This document shows, one piece after another, positions 1 to 12,348 of a DNA stretch of 64,000 nucleotides. The translations under genes and the position numbers were made by a program. Positions within the stretch are counted from its first letter, which is position 1. Each line of letters opens with the position of its first letter. This DNA is from Phyto melanocephala. Lineage: Eukaryota > Arthropoda > Insecta > Diptera > Rhinophoridae. The notes under the pieces were generated by a model that was not told the DNA's origin, searched no databases, and worked only from the letters and a program-made list of their open reading frames with translations. The stretch covers positions 86,640,213 to 86,704,212 of the forward strand of contig OW799236.1 in assembly GCA_941918925.1 (NCBI GenBank), written 5' to 3'.

Positions 1-295
1 TTGGACAATCGGTGATAGATCGGCAAAGTTAAAGGTAAAAATTGTTTTAAAAAAATAATTTTTTTTAAATTATATCAAGTTATTTCAGCTCCAAACTTAT
101 TTTGGGACACGTTAAAGACAAGCCGTTCTCTGAAAAACTATGGCTTAAAAACTGACAAATCGGTTTGAAACTAACCGAGATATATGCATAAAAATGCAAC
201 TGCTCCGGTGTTCTTCCTACAATTTACAAACGAAAATCTATTGTTATCCGCTTTTGGACCTCAAAAAAGAGCGGAAAGAGTGACTAACAAAATAT
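1..295 (+). repeat. DINE-like repeat fragment (family 1 interior)
   Basis: This stretch resembles the interior of the better-preserved copies at 55330-55996 and, inverted, 4061-5087. Shared landmarks are the block 'acaaatcggtttgaaac', a following 'gagatata-gca' segment, and 'acaaacgaaaatc'. Neither terminus is present, because the window opens inside the element. No coding capacity is seen. The orientation is inferred from the better copies. Confidence 0.6.
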
Positions 296-404
296 AATTT
301 TGTACACTATATATTTAAAAAGATTAAATAATATACTGTGTAGCGTTCTTTTATTTCGATCTACAATACTGCGGGTTTTTTGATATTATTTAGAATTTAG
401 AAAA

Positions 405-500
405 TATATACTTAATGGAATTTTTAACGTTTAGTTCGATGTATTGCAAACGAAGTGACAAAACGAATATATACAATTGTCTTGGGGGTGAGTATAAAAG
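405..500 (-). repeat. DINE-like repeat fragment (family 2 terminus)
   Basis: The segment with 'ttcgatgtattgcaaacga', 'gtgacaaaacgaatata' and 'gggggtgagtataaaa' is a diverged copy of the 5' end of the family seen at 27081-29533 and 61022-62224 ('gatgtgttacaaacggaatg' followed by 'aatataccccca'). Only about 95 bases remain. Confidence 0.55.
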
Positions 501-3500
501 ACAAGTAACCACAACAAGAAATTTAAATGACACTTAAATTATTTTAAGGCAATTTTAAAGATTACCATTTTTTATGAAAAAAAAGAACTTGCAAAAAAAT
601 AAAGTCTACATTTAGGCACCGCTTTATAAAAATCATGCTTTGCTCTTCATACTATAGTGCTTTGATATCAGTTTTTGTTCAACAAAAATTAACTTTTTTA
701 ATTAAATTATAGTTATTTTATATAATTTTCGTTGTCACTGCAATTTAGTTCATTATTTATTATTTTCTTTTATGTTATTATCAATGTTGTTGTTGTTGGA
801 AAAAAGAAAACGTATAAAATTATAATTTTTTCAACGCTATTGAGGACTATGACATGTTAACAATATCGATTATTTTATTTATTTCAAGTTTTTATAGTTA
901 TTATATTCAATGTAAATTTATATTTACCTATTATATGCACTTGTTGTACATGTAAGCATATAAACACAAACTTGCATTGTGTATTGAAATAAAATTTATA
1001 TAAAAAATCTTGTTCCTATACTTTGCTAGCATACACAGGTTAATAAAATTAACAGAAATTCATTATAAATTGCATTTTAGCAATTTATAAAATTAAATAA
1101 ATGATATTAAATAAAGTTAGTTTTTGTATATTATTTTTTTAACTCTATAAAGCATAAATTTATTAAAAGTAGGCGTTTGTGAAGGTAACATTGATTTGTA
1201 ATTAATTTAAATTGAGTTAAAGTATAAAAGAAATTAAATGAAAAAACTAAAAACTGTAGTACGTGTTGAGGCGTACTAAAAATATAATGAAATGTTTTAT
1301 ATCACACATATACAGTTAAGGAGAAAAAAAAGGTGAAAGTTAAGCCGGAACTACGCTGAAAATTCTGTGTTTTTGTAACCAATTTTTAACTATTCCCCCA
1401 ATTAAAGTTATAAAGCGCAATTAATTGACACTTAAGCAATAAATACAAGCCAACGCAAATCCCCATAAGCAAAATATAATTGACCAATTTGATATAAAAA
1501 AATTAACAAAAATATTCCAAAACAAACAGCAATAAAAAATCACAAAACAGTCAAACAACATGGGAACACCCTTGGTGACAATTTAGCTTGAAATAATATT
1601 CCATAAAAAAATATCAAGTAAAAAACTGTATTAAAATTTATGCCCCAAGGCATACAATAAAAAAATACAACAAAAAACAACAACAAAGCAGTACAGGAAA
1701 AAACGAAACAAAAATTAAATGAAAATTATACAAAACCATTAACACTAGAAGTAAAACAGAAATATTGTTGTTTTTCTTTCTTCTTTCTCGAAGATCAAAA
1801 TAATAAATGTTTAAAACAATGTCAACATGAATTTGTAGCATACTTTAAGGTTCTCTTTCTCCAGACATTCCTGCGTAACTTTTAGGCGGAAAATCCAAAA
1901 AAAAAAAAAAAAAAATATATAAGAAAAATTAAACAACATGCTGTGCTGACATGTTGCAAGAACAGAAAAAATAAAAAAGTTGTAAGAAAATTTTCTTTAA
2001 AATTTTTTTTTAAAGTAAAACAACCAACATTAAAATATGAACTTTTTGGTATGTGATTTTTCTTTGGCTTTGAAAGTTGTAATATTTTTAACATTAATGC
2101 GCTTCACAATTGTCTGATTTTAGCCTGCATAAACGCTATGAGTTTATGACAATTGAATGGGAAATTGCCTTTAGAAAATTAACAAAAACTTGGCTCAGTT
2201 CGACTACACTATACGCTACAGTTTATAAAGCTTAATAACAATAACACTGGTTATCAAAAAGTAAATAATTGTTTGTTGCTGTGTGAATTTAAGGCGTCTT
2301 TTTTAAATACGGTAACAGTTGTTCTCTAACAGCTTTTGTTTTTGAGTTTCTTGGACACATAAGAGAAACCCCTTCACATGCAATTTTTTGAAGAACCAAA
2401 TCTCTTTGAACCCAAACTTGTGAACTGAACTGAACTTAATACCATACCCAAATCAAGTGAAGCCTCTGATCCATACTGAAAATTTGACTTTTCCGTATTC
2501 CAACGATTTATTCAGAAATAACTTAAAGATTTTGTAAGAGATCTGAATTTACCAAAACAAGTTTCTGGGCCCATCACAACACCATAAGTCAAGTCTTTGT
2601 GTAATTAAGTTTTAAGCACACAATACACCGGAATGGTGGTACAAAATTAATTTTTTTACCCAAAAATTGTGTGGAAAAGTTTGTAATGAATAACGAAAAA
2701 ATTTGTGCTGCACTTATTATTGCTATTATCCTAAAACGAATAAGGAGCAAAAAAAAAAAACGTGTTTAGATGAAGAAATGGCTATGAATTGGCATTTATA
2801 TTAAAAATGTTGTATTTTTTTGATGTTAATGCCTTGACGATTTAACTTTTATGAGCTAATTTTGAAACACACGACTAAATCATGCTAGTACAATCAAAAA
2901 AATATCAAACTATTTTTGATAAAGCACCATTAGCTGGTACAATCACACCACAACCTCATACACGGTCAATCAGCTGGCACAATCACTTGATTGCACAATT
3001 TTTATAGTGTTGTGTATGGGCCCTGTTAAGAGTTCGATTCAGTTTTGTTTTTTGTTACGATGCGGTATTTTGCAAAAGATGGATTAAAGAAAGTACCAGA
3101 CTAGTGACTGTTTTCTGTCCAGCCTAGTGACAGCAGCAAAATAATTTTAGTGTATTGTGCTTCATAACGGTAACATACTACAAATCTATATCTATTGCAC
3201 ATACGACGACTTTAAAAGAAGAATACCGAAATGATTCTATGGTTATGGATAAATGTAAGTATGAAGGCCATAATTGGGTAGTTTTTGTTCATCTGAAAAT
3301 GCCTTAATTTTATGAGGGTCAACAAGGGGGGTGCACAAAGTTTCCTTCCTTCATGTAGTTCTGGAACAGTCGTAACAAAAAAACACCATTAATCCCAAAA
3401 AGTTTAGCAGGAAGAGCTAAAAGTTGGTAAAAAAATTATGTTAATGTGCCATTAGTTAGTCGAAACTGCATCATACTTGCACCACTTAATAACAAACTCG

Positions 3501-4060
3501 GTATAACGAAAAGTTTGTCCAGGCGCTTGACAAAAGGGGCCAATTTTTAATGTTTTAATGTTGTAATTTTAAGATGGTATATTTGATGCAGATTAGGCAA
3601 CTCGTTAAAAATTCCAATTTTGCCAAATCAACGATTAAAGTCGAATCCAAAGCTTGGAATTCATTTCTTTGAATTATAAGTAATTTTTTAGGAAAAAAGA
3701 ATTCTGATGATCATATCAAGTTACTTACACTTATGCTTTCGAACTTGTAAGAACCAAGGTGCAACATGAGCATGAATATCTACTTCTTGAACTCTCATTA
3801 GGTATGATTTAAAAAAAATCTTGATGGTTTGTGAAAGACTTCTTTAGGATATTCGGATAATGGAAGAGCGTTAAGGCAGTATACTGCTGAAGTTTGCAAC
3901 GAAATTTTACAACAGATCTTTGAATAGTGTTTAATAGAAATATGTATTGATTTTGTGTCAATATAATAAAACTCTATATTTTCAAAAGTAAAAATGTTAG
4001 CAACCTTCTGATATTTTTGTCATGGTCGGGGCCTTAGAGATACTCAACAACTAAAAGAAA
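501..4060. other. Gene-free AT-rich stretch
   Basis: No credible reading frame, RNA gene or transposase motif was found. It contains a poly(A) tract near 1896-1915 and another near 2749-2760. A short direct repeat, agctgg(t/c)acaatcac, occurs near 2932 and 2972. Small reading frames here consist of low-complexity Phe/Leu/Lys codons and are judged fortuitous. Part of 3290-4035 may be old transposon remains, but I recognise no motif. Confidence 0.5.
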
Positions 4061-5087
4061 AACAAGTAAAAGTGCTATACTCGGCCGTGCTGAATTTTAT
4101 AATACCCTTCATCATCATATACATAGGTATAATTCCACATCGTAGCTTAACCTATATTTCATGTTATATGCCATTTTTTTTATTATTACCGACGCCATTC
4201 TCGATTTTGAATTTTTGCGTAGTTAACTGTATTCTACTAGTCAAGCCCTTTCATTTGATACCCATATTGATGGGGTTAAAAAATCTGTTCCGCCATTTTG
4301 TTTAAGACGCCATATTGGATTTTACAGTTTTAATAATTTACTGTGTTCTACTGGTAAAGCCCTTTCATTTGATGCCAATATTGAGGGGATTCTAGAAGTT
4401 ACATTTTAAAATACCAGATTTGGCCCATATATAAATTTATTGTCCGCCATTTTGTAGTGGCGGCCAACATGAATTTTAATTTTTTATAGTACTTGTATTG
4501 CGCTAGTCAGTCCTTTTAGATGATACCAATATTGACTCTCCCGGTTTTCTAGAAGCTGAAAAAATTTGATTTTAGTTTATAAATTCTTGGAATATATATT
4601 TTTCGAAAAATTTTTGCCTATAACTTTACCGATTAAAACGCGCTTCATCCAAAATTGTTCACGAATATCTCTAAAGGCATATTATATCCACAAATAATAG
4701 CAAAGGTACCTACAAATTATTATATGGCTGAAAAATTTTAGTTTTGGTGGTAAAAATATGGGAAAAAACAGAGGCAGTCATGTTTATTTGCTCATATCTC
4801 AGAAAGTTATGCGACGATTGTGCTTAATTTTAATAGCAATTCATTCCCGGATATTTCCAAAAGATTGATACCATACACAGATCTGAGGAACATATCGTTG
4901 CTTCTAAAAGTTGATTTCAACCAACACACGGATAGACGGGCAATCGGTCAGGGCTAAATCGACTCCTCTATTCATAAGCTTTCAGAAAATGTATACTTTA
5001 TAGGGTTGAAAATGAAAATTGTAGAAATTACAAAAGGAATGACAAACTATATATAGTCTTGTGCACCACAGGTAAAGGGTATAATAA
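4061..5087 (-). mobile_element. DINE-1-like (Helentron-related) element, family 1, near full length
   Basis: On the plus strand the element starts at its 3' end: 'aacaagtaaaagtgctata', then a degenerate hairpin (actcggccgtgctgaat) and 'aatacccttcat'. It finishes with 'gtgcaccacaggtaaagggtataa'-type sequence, which is the 5' subterminal inverted repeat. In between are 'cacacggatagacgg' and 'atactttatagggttg' blocks, counterparts of the GACGGACAG and TTTATGGGGTC landmarks of other copies. Rolling-circle DINE-1 elements have this layout and encode no protein. Close relatives lie at 25763-26830 and 55997-56957. The small reading frame at its left end is part of the repeat, not a gene. Confidence 0.75.
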
Positions 5088-6464
5088 TGAAACAAGATCT
5101 ATGTTGACTAGTGTAATTTATGTACATTAAGTGGTTGTACTGTTCGTAAGGAGTTGTCCTTACAAATAAGGAAGATTTAAAAAAAAAAAAAAAAAATTTT
5201 ACCAAAAATATTTCAATATTTTATTGAATATTTTATTAATAAATAAATAATTTTATATTTTTACATGGTACAGGTTGATTGTGTCAAAACATGTTTCTCC
5301 TTGTAGTTAATATTTTACAAAACTGAAGAATGCATTACAAAAACTATTTTCAGTTAAAATAAAAGTTAAATGCTTTTATATTCGTCTGGTGGCTGATGTC
5401 CTATTTTGTATTTTATTTCATAATATTAAAATTTTAGGAAAATTTTAAACCTTTAAGTGGGTGATACCGGTATTATATAACTTTCCTACTATATTACCTA
5501 AATACCATGTAGGGTACTCTTGGCATTAGGAAATCTTGTAGCAGCTCCAAGGGGTAAAATTATTTTTCATGTCAATGGTTTTGTTTTGGTTTTTTTTTAT
5601 TCATTCGCGGTGTGCGCGATGCTCCTTAATTTAAATATATTTTTTTCTCTGTTTGCTTGTATTTGCTCAAACAATTGTTTATTTAGTTGATTGTCTTTCA
5701 AGTGGGTTTGTACTTTCTTCAATTTCGCTGATAGATCCACCTTTTTTTCTGCAGCAGCAAAGAAAAAGAAAAACATTATATTTAAATTGTCTTATGTTTT
5801 TATAACCTTAGGCCAGGTGTAAGTTACAATTCCATTTATTTACTTACTCACTCCTCCTACTCCTAGTGTGCCTACACTGTTAAGGGTGTTCTTTTATTTC
5901 CTTCTTCTTCTTAATGTTGCAAGCGCTTTTGTCAGTCAATATATTCTTGTGTTTGTTTTCTTCATTGTGTCACTGTTTTTTGTATATTTTTTTTTTGTTT
6001 TGTCATCAACTTGAATTGGTTTTTAATGTTTCCGCTGAGATACGTTAAGAATAATTGTTTTGTGTGTTTTTAGGAAAAATACTTTATTTCACTGTTTTTG
6101 TTTCTCATTTGACTGGTGGCTTTTTATTGGCAATCTTTGAACCCCACAGGTGTTTTTTTTTGTTGCTTCTTTTTGTTTTTTTTTTCATTTAGATAAATTA
6201 GAATAGAGAGATAGAGTTTTTGTTTAAAACTTTTATTTATTAATTTATTTTCAAAACAACCTTAACAATTAAAAATTTAAACACTTAAATGTATGCTGTG
6301 GTAATGTTAGCCTAGAAGTAGGCTATACAAATTTAAAAATAAAAATATATATATTAACACACATGATACTTGCAATATTTTCTTACTTCAAAGCTTAAGT
6401 GAAAATAGATAATTCTTGGAAAAACTACAAAATATTTCTATCTAAAGACAATTTATTAGTTTAT
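5088..6464. other. Gene-free stretch, T-rich
   Basis: It holds a poly(A) tract at about 5178-5197 and long T-rich stretches, with no supported gene, RNA or transposon motif. The sequence looks unique within the window. Confidence 0.5.
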
Positions 6465-6719
6465 AATTCTGTGGCTTGGAGCTAAAAAGGCTAATGTCAC
6501 TTTTTTGCTCTTTTTAGTTAATCATTGCATTAGATTTGTTTTCTTTCTCTATTTCATTATGGTAAAACAGCTAAAGTCATTTTTAACCCAGAACAGCTTC
6601 ATAAATAAAACGCTGGCCAATGTCACTATAAAAGCATCTATAAAAGTTAAAGTTCAATTCCAATTTTCTCAAAAGTAAATATTTTGATATTGGCCCTTTT
6701 AGCTCCAAGCCACAGAATT
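6465..6719. repeat. Small foldback/MITE-like inverted repeat
   Basis: AATTCTGTGGCTTGGAGCTA at 6465-6484 is matched in inverted orientation by the segment ending at 6719 (TAGCTCCAAGCCACAGAATT). The arms extend to roughly 30-35 bases with mismatches (aaaaggctaatgtca against aaaagggccaatatca). A third internal 'ggccaatgtcacta' occurs near 6614. The interior is non-coding. No convincing target duplication is visible, so the superfamily is unknown. Confidence 0.6.
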
Positions 6720-7384
6720 AAGAATAGTGATATCTTCTGATAAATAGAAAGACGCCAATTATTGTAAACAAATAAGAGCACAATATCTGTCTGTCGAACC
6801 TTAAATACTCTTAAAATAGTTTTTATCAATATAAGCGACCACTTGCTTTTGTTTTGTTATTTAAGCTAAAACGACTTCTTCATCTATAAGGATTTAGAAT
6901 ATTTATAAATTTTACAGTCGAAAATGAATACGGTGAAAATTACAACGCAATAAAAAACTTATATACATACCCTTTGCACAAGAATATACAGAGTAAAAAA
7001 AAAAAATTAGAAAATGTTCTTATTTTGGCTTAAGATATTTTCTCAAAAGTTCGCAAATAAATAAATAGTTTTTGGTTGACTGTAAGCCAGAGTCTAGAAG
7101 TTATTTACGTGCTATTTTGTTTATTATTCTTTATATTTTCTCAGTAGGAATGTTTTTAAATTTAGTGTTATTTTTTGTGCAATTGACAACTCTGAGTCAC
7201 ATATGTTTATTTCGATTATTAAAAACGAAGTGCTTTACGAAATAACAACTCATTATAATTATCAAAACTTTTTACTTACAAAAATTTGGAATGAGAGGCT
7301 GAGACTGCTAGCACATTTCGAGGAATTTTCGGTAAAAAATGTGCGTCTAATATGTCAACCATTTGAATAGTGATTAAAAAAATT
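6720..7384. other. Gene-free AT-rich stretch
   Basis: No coding, RNA or repeat signal was recognised, apart from a poly(A) tract near 6997-7007. Confidence 0.45.
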
Positions 7385-8205
7385 TAAGAACTTAGGGCGG
7401 TGATGGACAGTAATATTCTTGTGCGTCGCATGCTAATTGATGTTAAGGAGAGTGTCGTCGAAAACCCGAAAACATCCATGTATTCGCTATCGTTCTCAAA
7501 AAAAACTTAAAATTTTAAAAAGTACTACGTTACGAATTTTGACGAAAGAGCTCCACCTTTATGCTTACAAAATTCAATTCATCATTACGTTAATCCAGCA
7601 GATTAAGGAAAACGCCGACAATTCGTTTCATTGGTAATGGAGCAAAGTGAATACAATGCCAATTTTTCGACAAAATTCATATATTCTCCGCTAAAGCGTA
7701 TTTAGAGCTCATGCAATTTAGTCTCATGCAATTCATGAGAAATTAATACATTCACAACGATCAGGCGGTGTGATTGGACCAACAGTTTTGGAAGGTGAGA
7801 CCAAAGTTGCAGTAGCTGTCAACGGAATACGTTACAGGAACATGATAACTAAGTTCTTGTGGCCTCAACTGGATGGCATTGATCTGAATAACATGTGGCT
7901 TTTGGCAAGACGGTACCAAGTGTCACTCCAGGCATGAAACAATCTATTTCCATAACAAATAATCTAAAGAAATTTTGGATGTCAACTTGCCACCGAGGTC
8001 TTATTGTTTAACGCCATGAGATTTTTTTCTTTGGAGTTTTGTGAAATCTCGGGTTTGTGCGAATAAACAGAAACAATTTCTTAGTTATCCGAGATCCAGC
8101 GTGTCATTGGTGAGATACAGTCACATCTTTGAGAAAAAGTCATGGATAATTTCATGAAAAGAATAATGAACTTTCATCAGAGCCATAAGAGATAGATAGA
8201 TGTTT
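7385..8205 (+). pseudogene. Mariner-type transposase relic
   Basis: Broken frames give recognisable mariner transposase pieces in the correct order: 'KESVVENPKTS' (early linker), 'ILTKELHLYAYKIQF' (equivalent of the LHPYKIQL motif before the catalytic core), 'RSGGVIGPTVLEGE' (GIIGP-FF region), 'VNGIRYRNMITKFLWPQLDG' and 'IDLNNMW' (just upstream of the second catalytic aspartate), then a C-terminal 'VIGEIQSHL-EKVMDNFMKRI' segment. Stops and frameshifts are frequent, and the SDEAHF and QQDGA catalytic motifs are not recoverable. The copy is long dead. A SINE lies 20 bases downstream. The true ends were not located. Confidence 0.8.
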
Positions 8206-8225
8206 TATTTCATACTAAATTGGAA

Positions 8226-8456
8226 GGGGTGCCCCGGTGGACTAGTCAATAGTGTGCTGGTCTGCTAGTTTGGGGGTTGCGGGTTCGATTCCCGCCAGAG
8301 ACTCTGGACTGGTCTGCTTTCCTTTCTCTTCTCTTCTATTCTAACTATTTCTATTCTTATTCCATCCTTCTGTTCATTTCTATATTAAGGCGTCACAATG
8401 GACCGTAACGGTCTCCGGGTGAGAGTGTGAGGGTAACTTTGCACCAGCCTTACCTG
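8226..8456 (+). mobile_element. tRNA-derived SINE with 11-bp target duplication
   Basis: The head looks like a tRNA gene: an A-box-like 'ggtggactagtcaatag' near 8236 and a perfect B box GGTTCGATTCC at 8282-8292, both internal RNA polymerase III promoter elements. The B box is enclosed by a GCGGG/CCCGC stem. About 150 unrelated bases follow, so this is a SINE and not a tRNA gene. The direct repeat CTAAATTGGAA at 8215-8225 and 8457-8467 flanks it and reads as a target-site duplication, giving a 231-base insertion. There is no poly(A) tail before the right-hand repeat, but an A-rich run follows at 8484-8499. The intact duplication suggests a fairly recent insertion. Confidence 0.85.
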
Positions 8457-8758
8457 CTAAATTGGAATATATCTTCTTTACAAAACAAAAAAAAAAAACA
8501 AATTACAACTGTTTCAAAAAATACATATTTTTTAATTTTTAAATGGAAAAGTGCATTCTTACTGAGACAGTCTTTATAAATGCCTAAATCATAGCGTAGT
8601 AGTTGTTGTACATTGTAAGAAATTCAATTCAACCTATTAAAAAATGATGGGTTTTCCATCTCTGATATGTTTACACGACATTATATAACAACTAACAAAA
8701 TACATACAACTGTTGTTAAATCCGACGACTCTCTATTTTTGTAACATTTTTATTAAAA

Positions 8759-9105
8759 TCCAGCCAAAAAAATTTTGAACTAGTTCAATGACTTCTAAAT
8801 CAATAGAAGGCTTTCTTCGTGACTCCCTAAATTCAAAATAGTTTGTCGTAAATTATGTGATTCAAAATAATTGAAAATTAACATCATTAAGTCAGGAAAC
8901 ATCGGTTTCTTTTCACATAAATAGTAAGCATGCATTCTATCACTTATTGGAATGGAGTACGGTTTATTAGTAAATTCATATAGACACAGGATATCCAATG
9001 AACCGTTAATGTTAAAATCGTGCATGTTTCACCAAAATTGAACCACTTCATCATGGATTGAACCTATGCATTCATTACTTCTTTTTCGTGTCTTTTTTTG
9101 CTGGA
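8759..9105. mobile_element. MITE, family M1, copy 1
   Basis: The left end TCCAGCCAAAAAAA mirrors the right end TTTTTTTGCTGGA. The interior matches 43217-43618: 'cttctaaatcaat' near the left end, 'cacttattggaatggagta', 'ccaatgaaccgttaatgtta', and 'ttttcgtgtcttttttt' at the right. It is about 350 bases with no transposase. The antisense 76-codon frame inside does not persist in the second copy and is judged fortuitous. The superfamily is uncertain. Confidence 0.65.
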
Positions 9106-10010
9106 AAATAATCTTCATGCATTTCACAGAAACTTTCGATTTTTAAAATAATTGACAACACTGCTGCAAACCATTTTCATTTTTAAATGTTTTTTTGTAT
9201 ATTTTCTTCACTACAAGCATTTATATGTTCTACCATCATCATCATGCTTTTAGTGATATAAAGTTTCATTATAAAACGCGTTTTATATTAAATGTTGTTG
9301 ACGTTCACAATATCCTGGAATATGAACATAAAAACCCCAACATATTTGACTGTATACAACAATAATAACAAGCTCGTCGTCAGCATCATGATTATTATCA
9401 ATAGTCATTGTTGTAAGTACGAGCAGTTGGCCAGAAAAACATACAGAAATCATTAAAAAATAAAAAACATGAAACATGTTAAAATATCGTCAATATTATC
9501 ATCATCAGCAGCAGCAGGAACAACATCGCCAACGACAGTGTTTTCGTTATAATATTAAGACTTCAACATATCAACACTATTGTTCAAATGTGACAAAATT
9601 GAAAGAACGCAGTTTTTGCACAAAAACCAAAAAATAACTTTTTTATTTGTGTACTTTCATCAACATCATCAGTAATAGTTGTCTACGTCCACGACCACGT
9701 TCCACATTGTTAATCAAATATAAAAACAAATTCGTTTGTTAAACGCATAAATGAAAATTACCTGAAATCATTGTCGGAAAGTCATACGGGTGTGTGTGTA
9801 GTGTTGAATACTTTTTCATATAGCGAAAATATTGTAACATTAAGGTAAAGCAGTTGTACTCATATTTGAAAATGTTCGCACAACATAAATGAAGTACTTG
9901 TACGTTGGTAGTAAAATGGAAAATATATTTTGATAATATTTGAGACTCAATTTAGAAAGCAAGTAGGAATACACTTAGCTTTTCATTTCGTTTGTAATTT
10001 TTTCGAAGAA
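9106..10010. other. Gene-free stretch with short trinucleotide tracts
   Basis: It contains catcatcatcat and cagcagcagcag tracts (about 9235-9245 and 9500-9520) but no supported gene. The sequence appears unique within the window. Confidence 0.45.
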
Positions 10011-10621
10011 TCTATATATATAAAAGTGAAACTCTGTGTGTGTGTTAGCTATAGACTCCGAAACTGTAAAACAGATCGCACTCCAAGTTTAGAAAGTTGT
10101 TGTACACATTCCAGGGAGTGTTTATGGGTGGTAAAAGGTGGGCGGGGCCACGCCCATAAAAAATTAGTTATCATTTATAGCCACTTGCACTTGACCGATT
10201 TTTTTGAAACCTTGCACACATATTGCGCTGTTATAACTATACATTAGAAAAGTGGTCAGTGCCACGCCCATAACAAAAAGTTAAAATTCTTAACTTCTTG
10301 CACTTGACAGATTTTCTGAAACTTGCACACATATATTGAACTCTCATGAATATACAATTTCGTAATTAGAAAAGTGGATAGTGCCACGCCCATAAGAAAT
10401 AAGTTAAATTATTAGCTTCTTGCACTTGACCGACTTTTCTGCAACTTTGCACATATATTGAACTGTAATGACTATACAATTTCTTGATTAGAAAAGTGGG
10501 TAGTGTCACGCCCATTAAAAAAAGTTATAATTTTTAGCTTTTTGCACTTGATATTCAATTAAAATTCAGAATGCATTTTTATTCATTAAGGGGCGTAGCA
10601 ACGCGCGCCGGGATTTTCTAG
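10011..10621 (+). mobile_element. Non-autonomous Helitron, family A, copy 1
   Basis: The 5' end is TCTATATATATAAAAGTG and the 3' end is CTAG at 10618-10621. A GC-rich hairpin (GCGTAGCAACGC, then GCGCCGGG) sits just upstream of the 3' end. TC...CTRR ends with a subterminal 3' hairpin and no target duplication are the Helitron signature. The body consists of about four imperfect ~120-base units, each with 'gccacgcccataa' and 'cttgcacttgaccga'. A 105-codon frame crossing the left boundary is judged fortuitous. The 20195-20931 copy is the same family, inverted. Confidence 0.8.
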
Positions 10622-10670
10622 TTCTTATATAAGCCTTAAAGTATGTATATGTTCTGTGTCTTTATAAGAT

Positions 10671-11191
10671 ACAAGCTAATACCCGGTGTGCTTCGCCACC
10701 CCAAATTTTAGTATTTAATTCATATAGCAGGTGCCACGCCCACTATTGTTAATGCACCCATTTTTTCCATAAATGTTTATTCGAATATCAAAGTTGCTTT
10801 TGCAAAATTTTAATACTCTAATCGATATCGTTTTCCAGATATACGAATTTTAGTATTTAATTTATGTGGCCCCGCCTACTATTGCAAGTCCGCCCATTTT
10901 TTACCCAAATGTTCGTGTCGATGTCAAAGTTTACCGTACTTAATTTGAAGACTCTAGCTGCATTAACTTTCGTTATATATAATATTTAATACTTATTCTT
11001 TAATAGGGCGTGGCCCACTTACAATTTCAAACCAAAGTATAGCCTTTAGTTCCTTCCAGACATACAGAAAGATTCTGTGAAAATTTCAAGGAAATCGGTC
11101 CAGCCGTTTAACCGTATATAAAGCACAAGCAAACATACAAACATATAAACATACAAACATACAAACACACATTGATTTTTATATATATAGA
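10671..11191 (-). mobile_element. Non-autonomous Helitron, family B, short copy
   Basis: Read on the minus strand, it begins TCTATATATATAAAAATCAA with a 'tttgtatgtttg' tract, then 'aaacggctggaccgatttcc'. It ends with a GGTGGCGAAGCACACCGGG hairpin region and a degenerate CTxG end near 10672. It contains two units with 'cacgcccac'. The same order occurs at 29836-31430, which has many more units. No protein is encoded. Confidence 0.75.
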
Positions 11192-12267
11192 TATAAAAGT
11201 TTTAGGTTAAATTTTCCGTGGTATGATCTGTCAACTTTTATGCCCATCTTATTTATAAAATACAAACTAAAAGTGATATATGTTATACATAGACAATGTT
11301 TTACATAGACAATCAATATTATCGAATTCTATCTGTTTATCAAAAGTAGGCGTGAATCGACCGCATTAAAATTAATTTTTAACTTTTTTAGTGTTGTTGG
11401 GCGAACAAGAATCGGTGCTGCCAAATACAACACTTTCACCTGTTTCGTTTCTTTTTACTAATAAAGTTTTATATTGTTTAGTTTTTGGTGTTTTATGATG
11501 ATGACCAGTCTAGCAAAAGAATATGAGTAGTGAAATATACGATGAAAGTTAAAGATAAATTCCGCATGCATGTTTCATTATGTCCATATGAATTTAGGGG
11601 CAGAAGGTGTACATATCTACAAACAATTTAATATATGTTTTGGTTGTGGCAAAAAATTAAAATCTGAAAATCAATACAGTTTTTATGAAACCAATGCACG
11701 TGCTGAAGGTAGTCTCGCAAATACAACTGATCCGAAGACTAATTATTATCAAGGTTTATTAAATTAGCTCTGATTTAAGTTTTTGTGCCAAAGATGGGAA
11801 ATGAGGTTTAAGACTCGGTATCAACAACTCTATTTAAGTGTAATATTTTGTATATTTTCTATACAATTAAGTTTTGTTTTTATATTATTCAGCATGAGTG
11901 TAACGAGTATACATATTGTTAGAGTTAGACTGATTTACAGGCAAAGATTAGCATTACGACTTTTGACAAACACAAGGGCCATAAGTTCAAGTTAAAGTTA
12001 AATTTTTTATGCAGAGTAACTAACCCATGTATATTTGGTTCGAGAACGTGCTAGCGTTATTGTATATCATAACCATTGTTATATACAACATAACCGATAT
12101 AAGGTTCTTCATACTAGTATTATTTTTATTGAAATTTTTAGAACATTGTAGGTCATAATTATTATGTCATTTCTAATTTAAATAGTTGAATAAGCGCAGC
12201 TAGTATAGGAGTAGTATAACAGAGTTCGTTGTGTGTATTCAAATAGAGTTTGTTAACAAATATGCAT
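11192..12267. other. Gene-free stretch
   Basis: Two short plus-strand frames (11570-11767 and 11783-11995) show no recognisable domain, and I do not support them as genes. No RNA or repeat signals were noted. Confidence 0.4.
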
Positions 12268-12348
12268 AAGAATAAGTAAAACAAGTAATAGTTTAGTTTA
12301 GATTTCAGATTTCATGTTATATGCCATTTTATTTATTCTTTCGGACGA

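Noticed and set aside
3290..4035. Tc1-like transposase relic
   Set aside because: A faint helix-turn-helix-like reading near 3590-3660 could not be extended or supported by any catalytic motif or terminal repeat.
8226..8300. A true tRNA gene
   Set aside because: A and B boxes are present, but no proper cloverleaf with acceptor pairing was found, and the sequence continues inside an 11-bp target duplication; it is a SINE head.
9930..10247. 105-codon plus-strand gene
   Set aside because: It crosses the Helitron 5' boundary at 10011 and reads through its repeat units.
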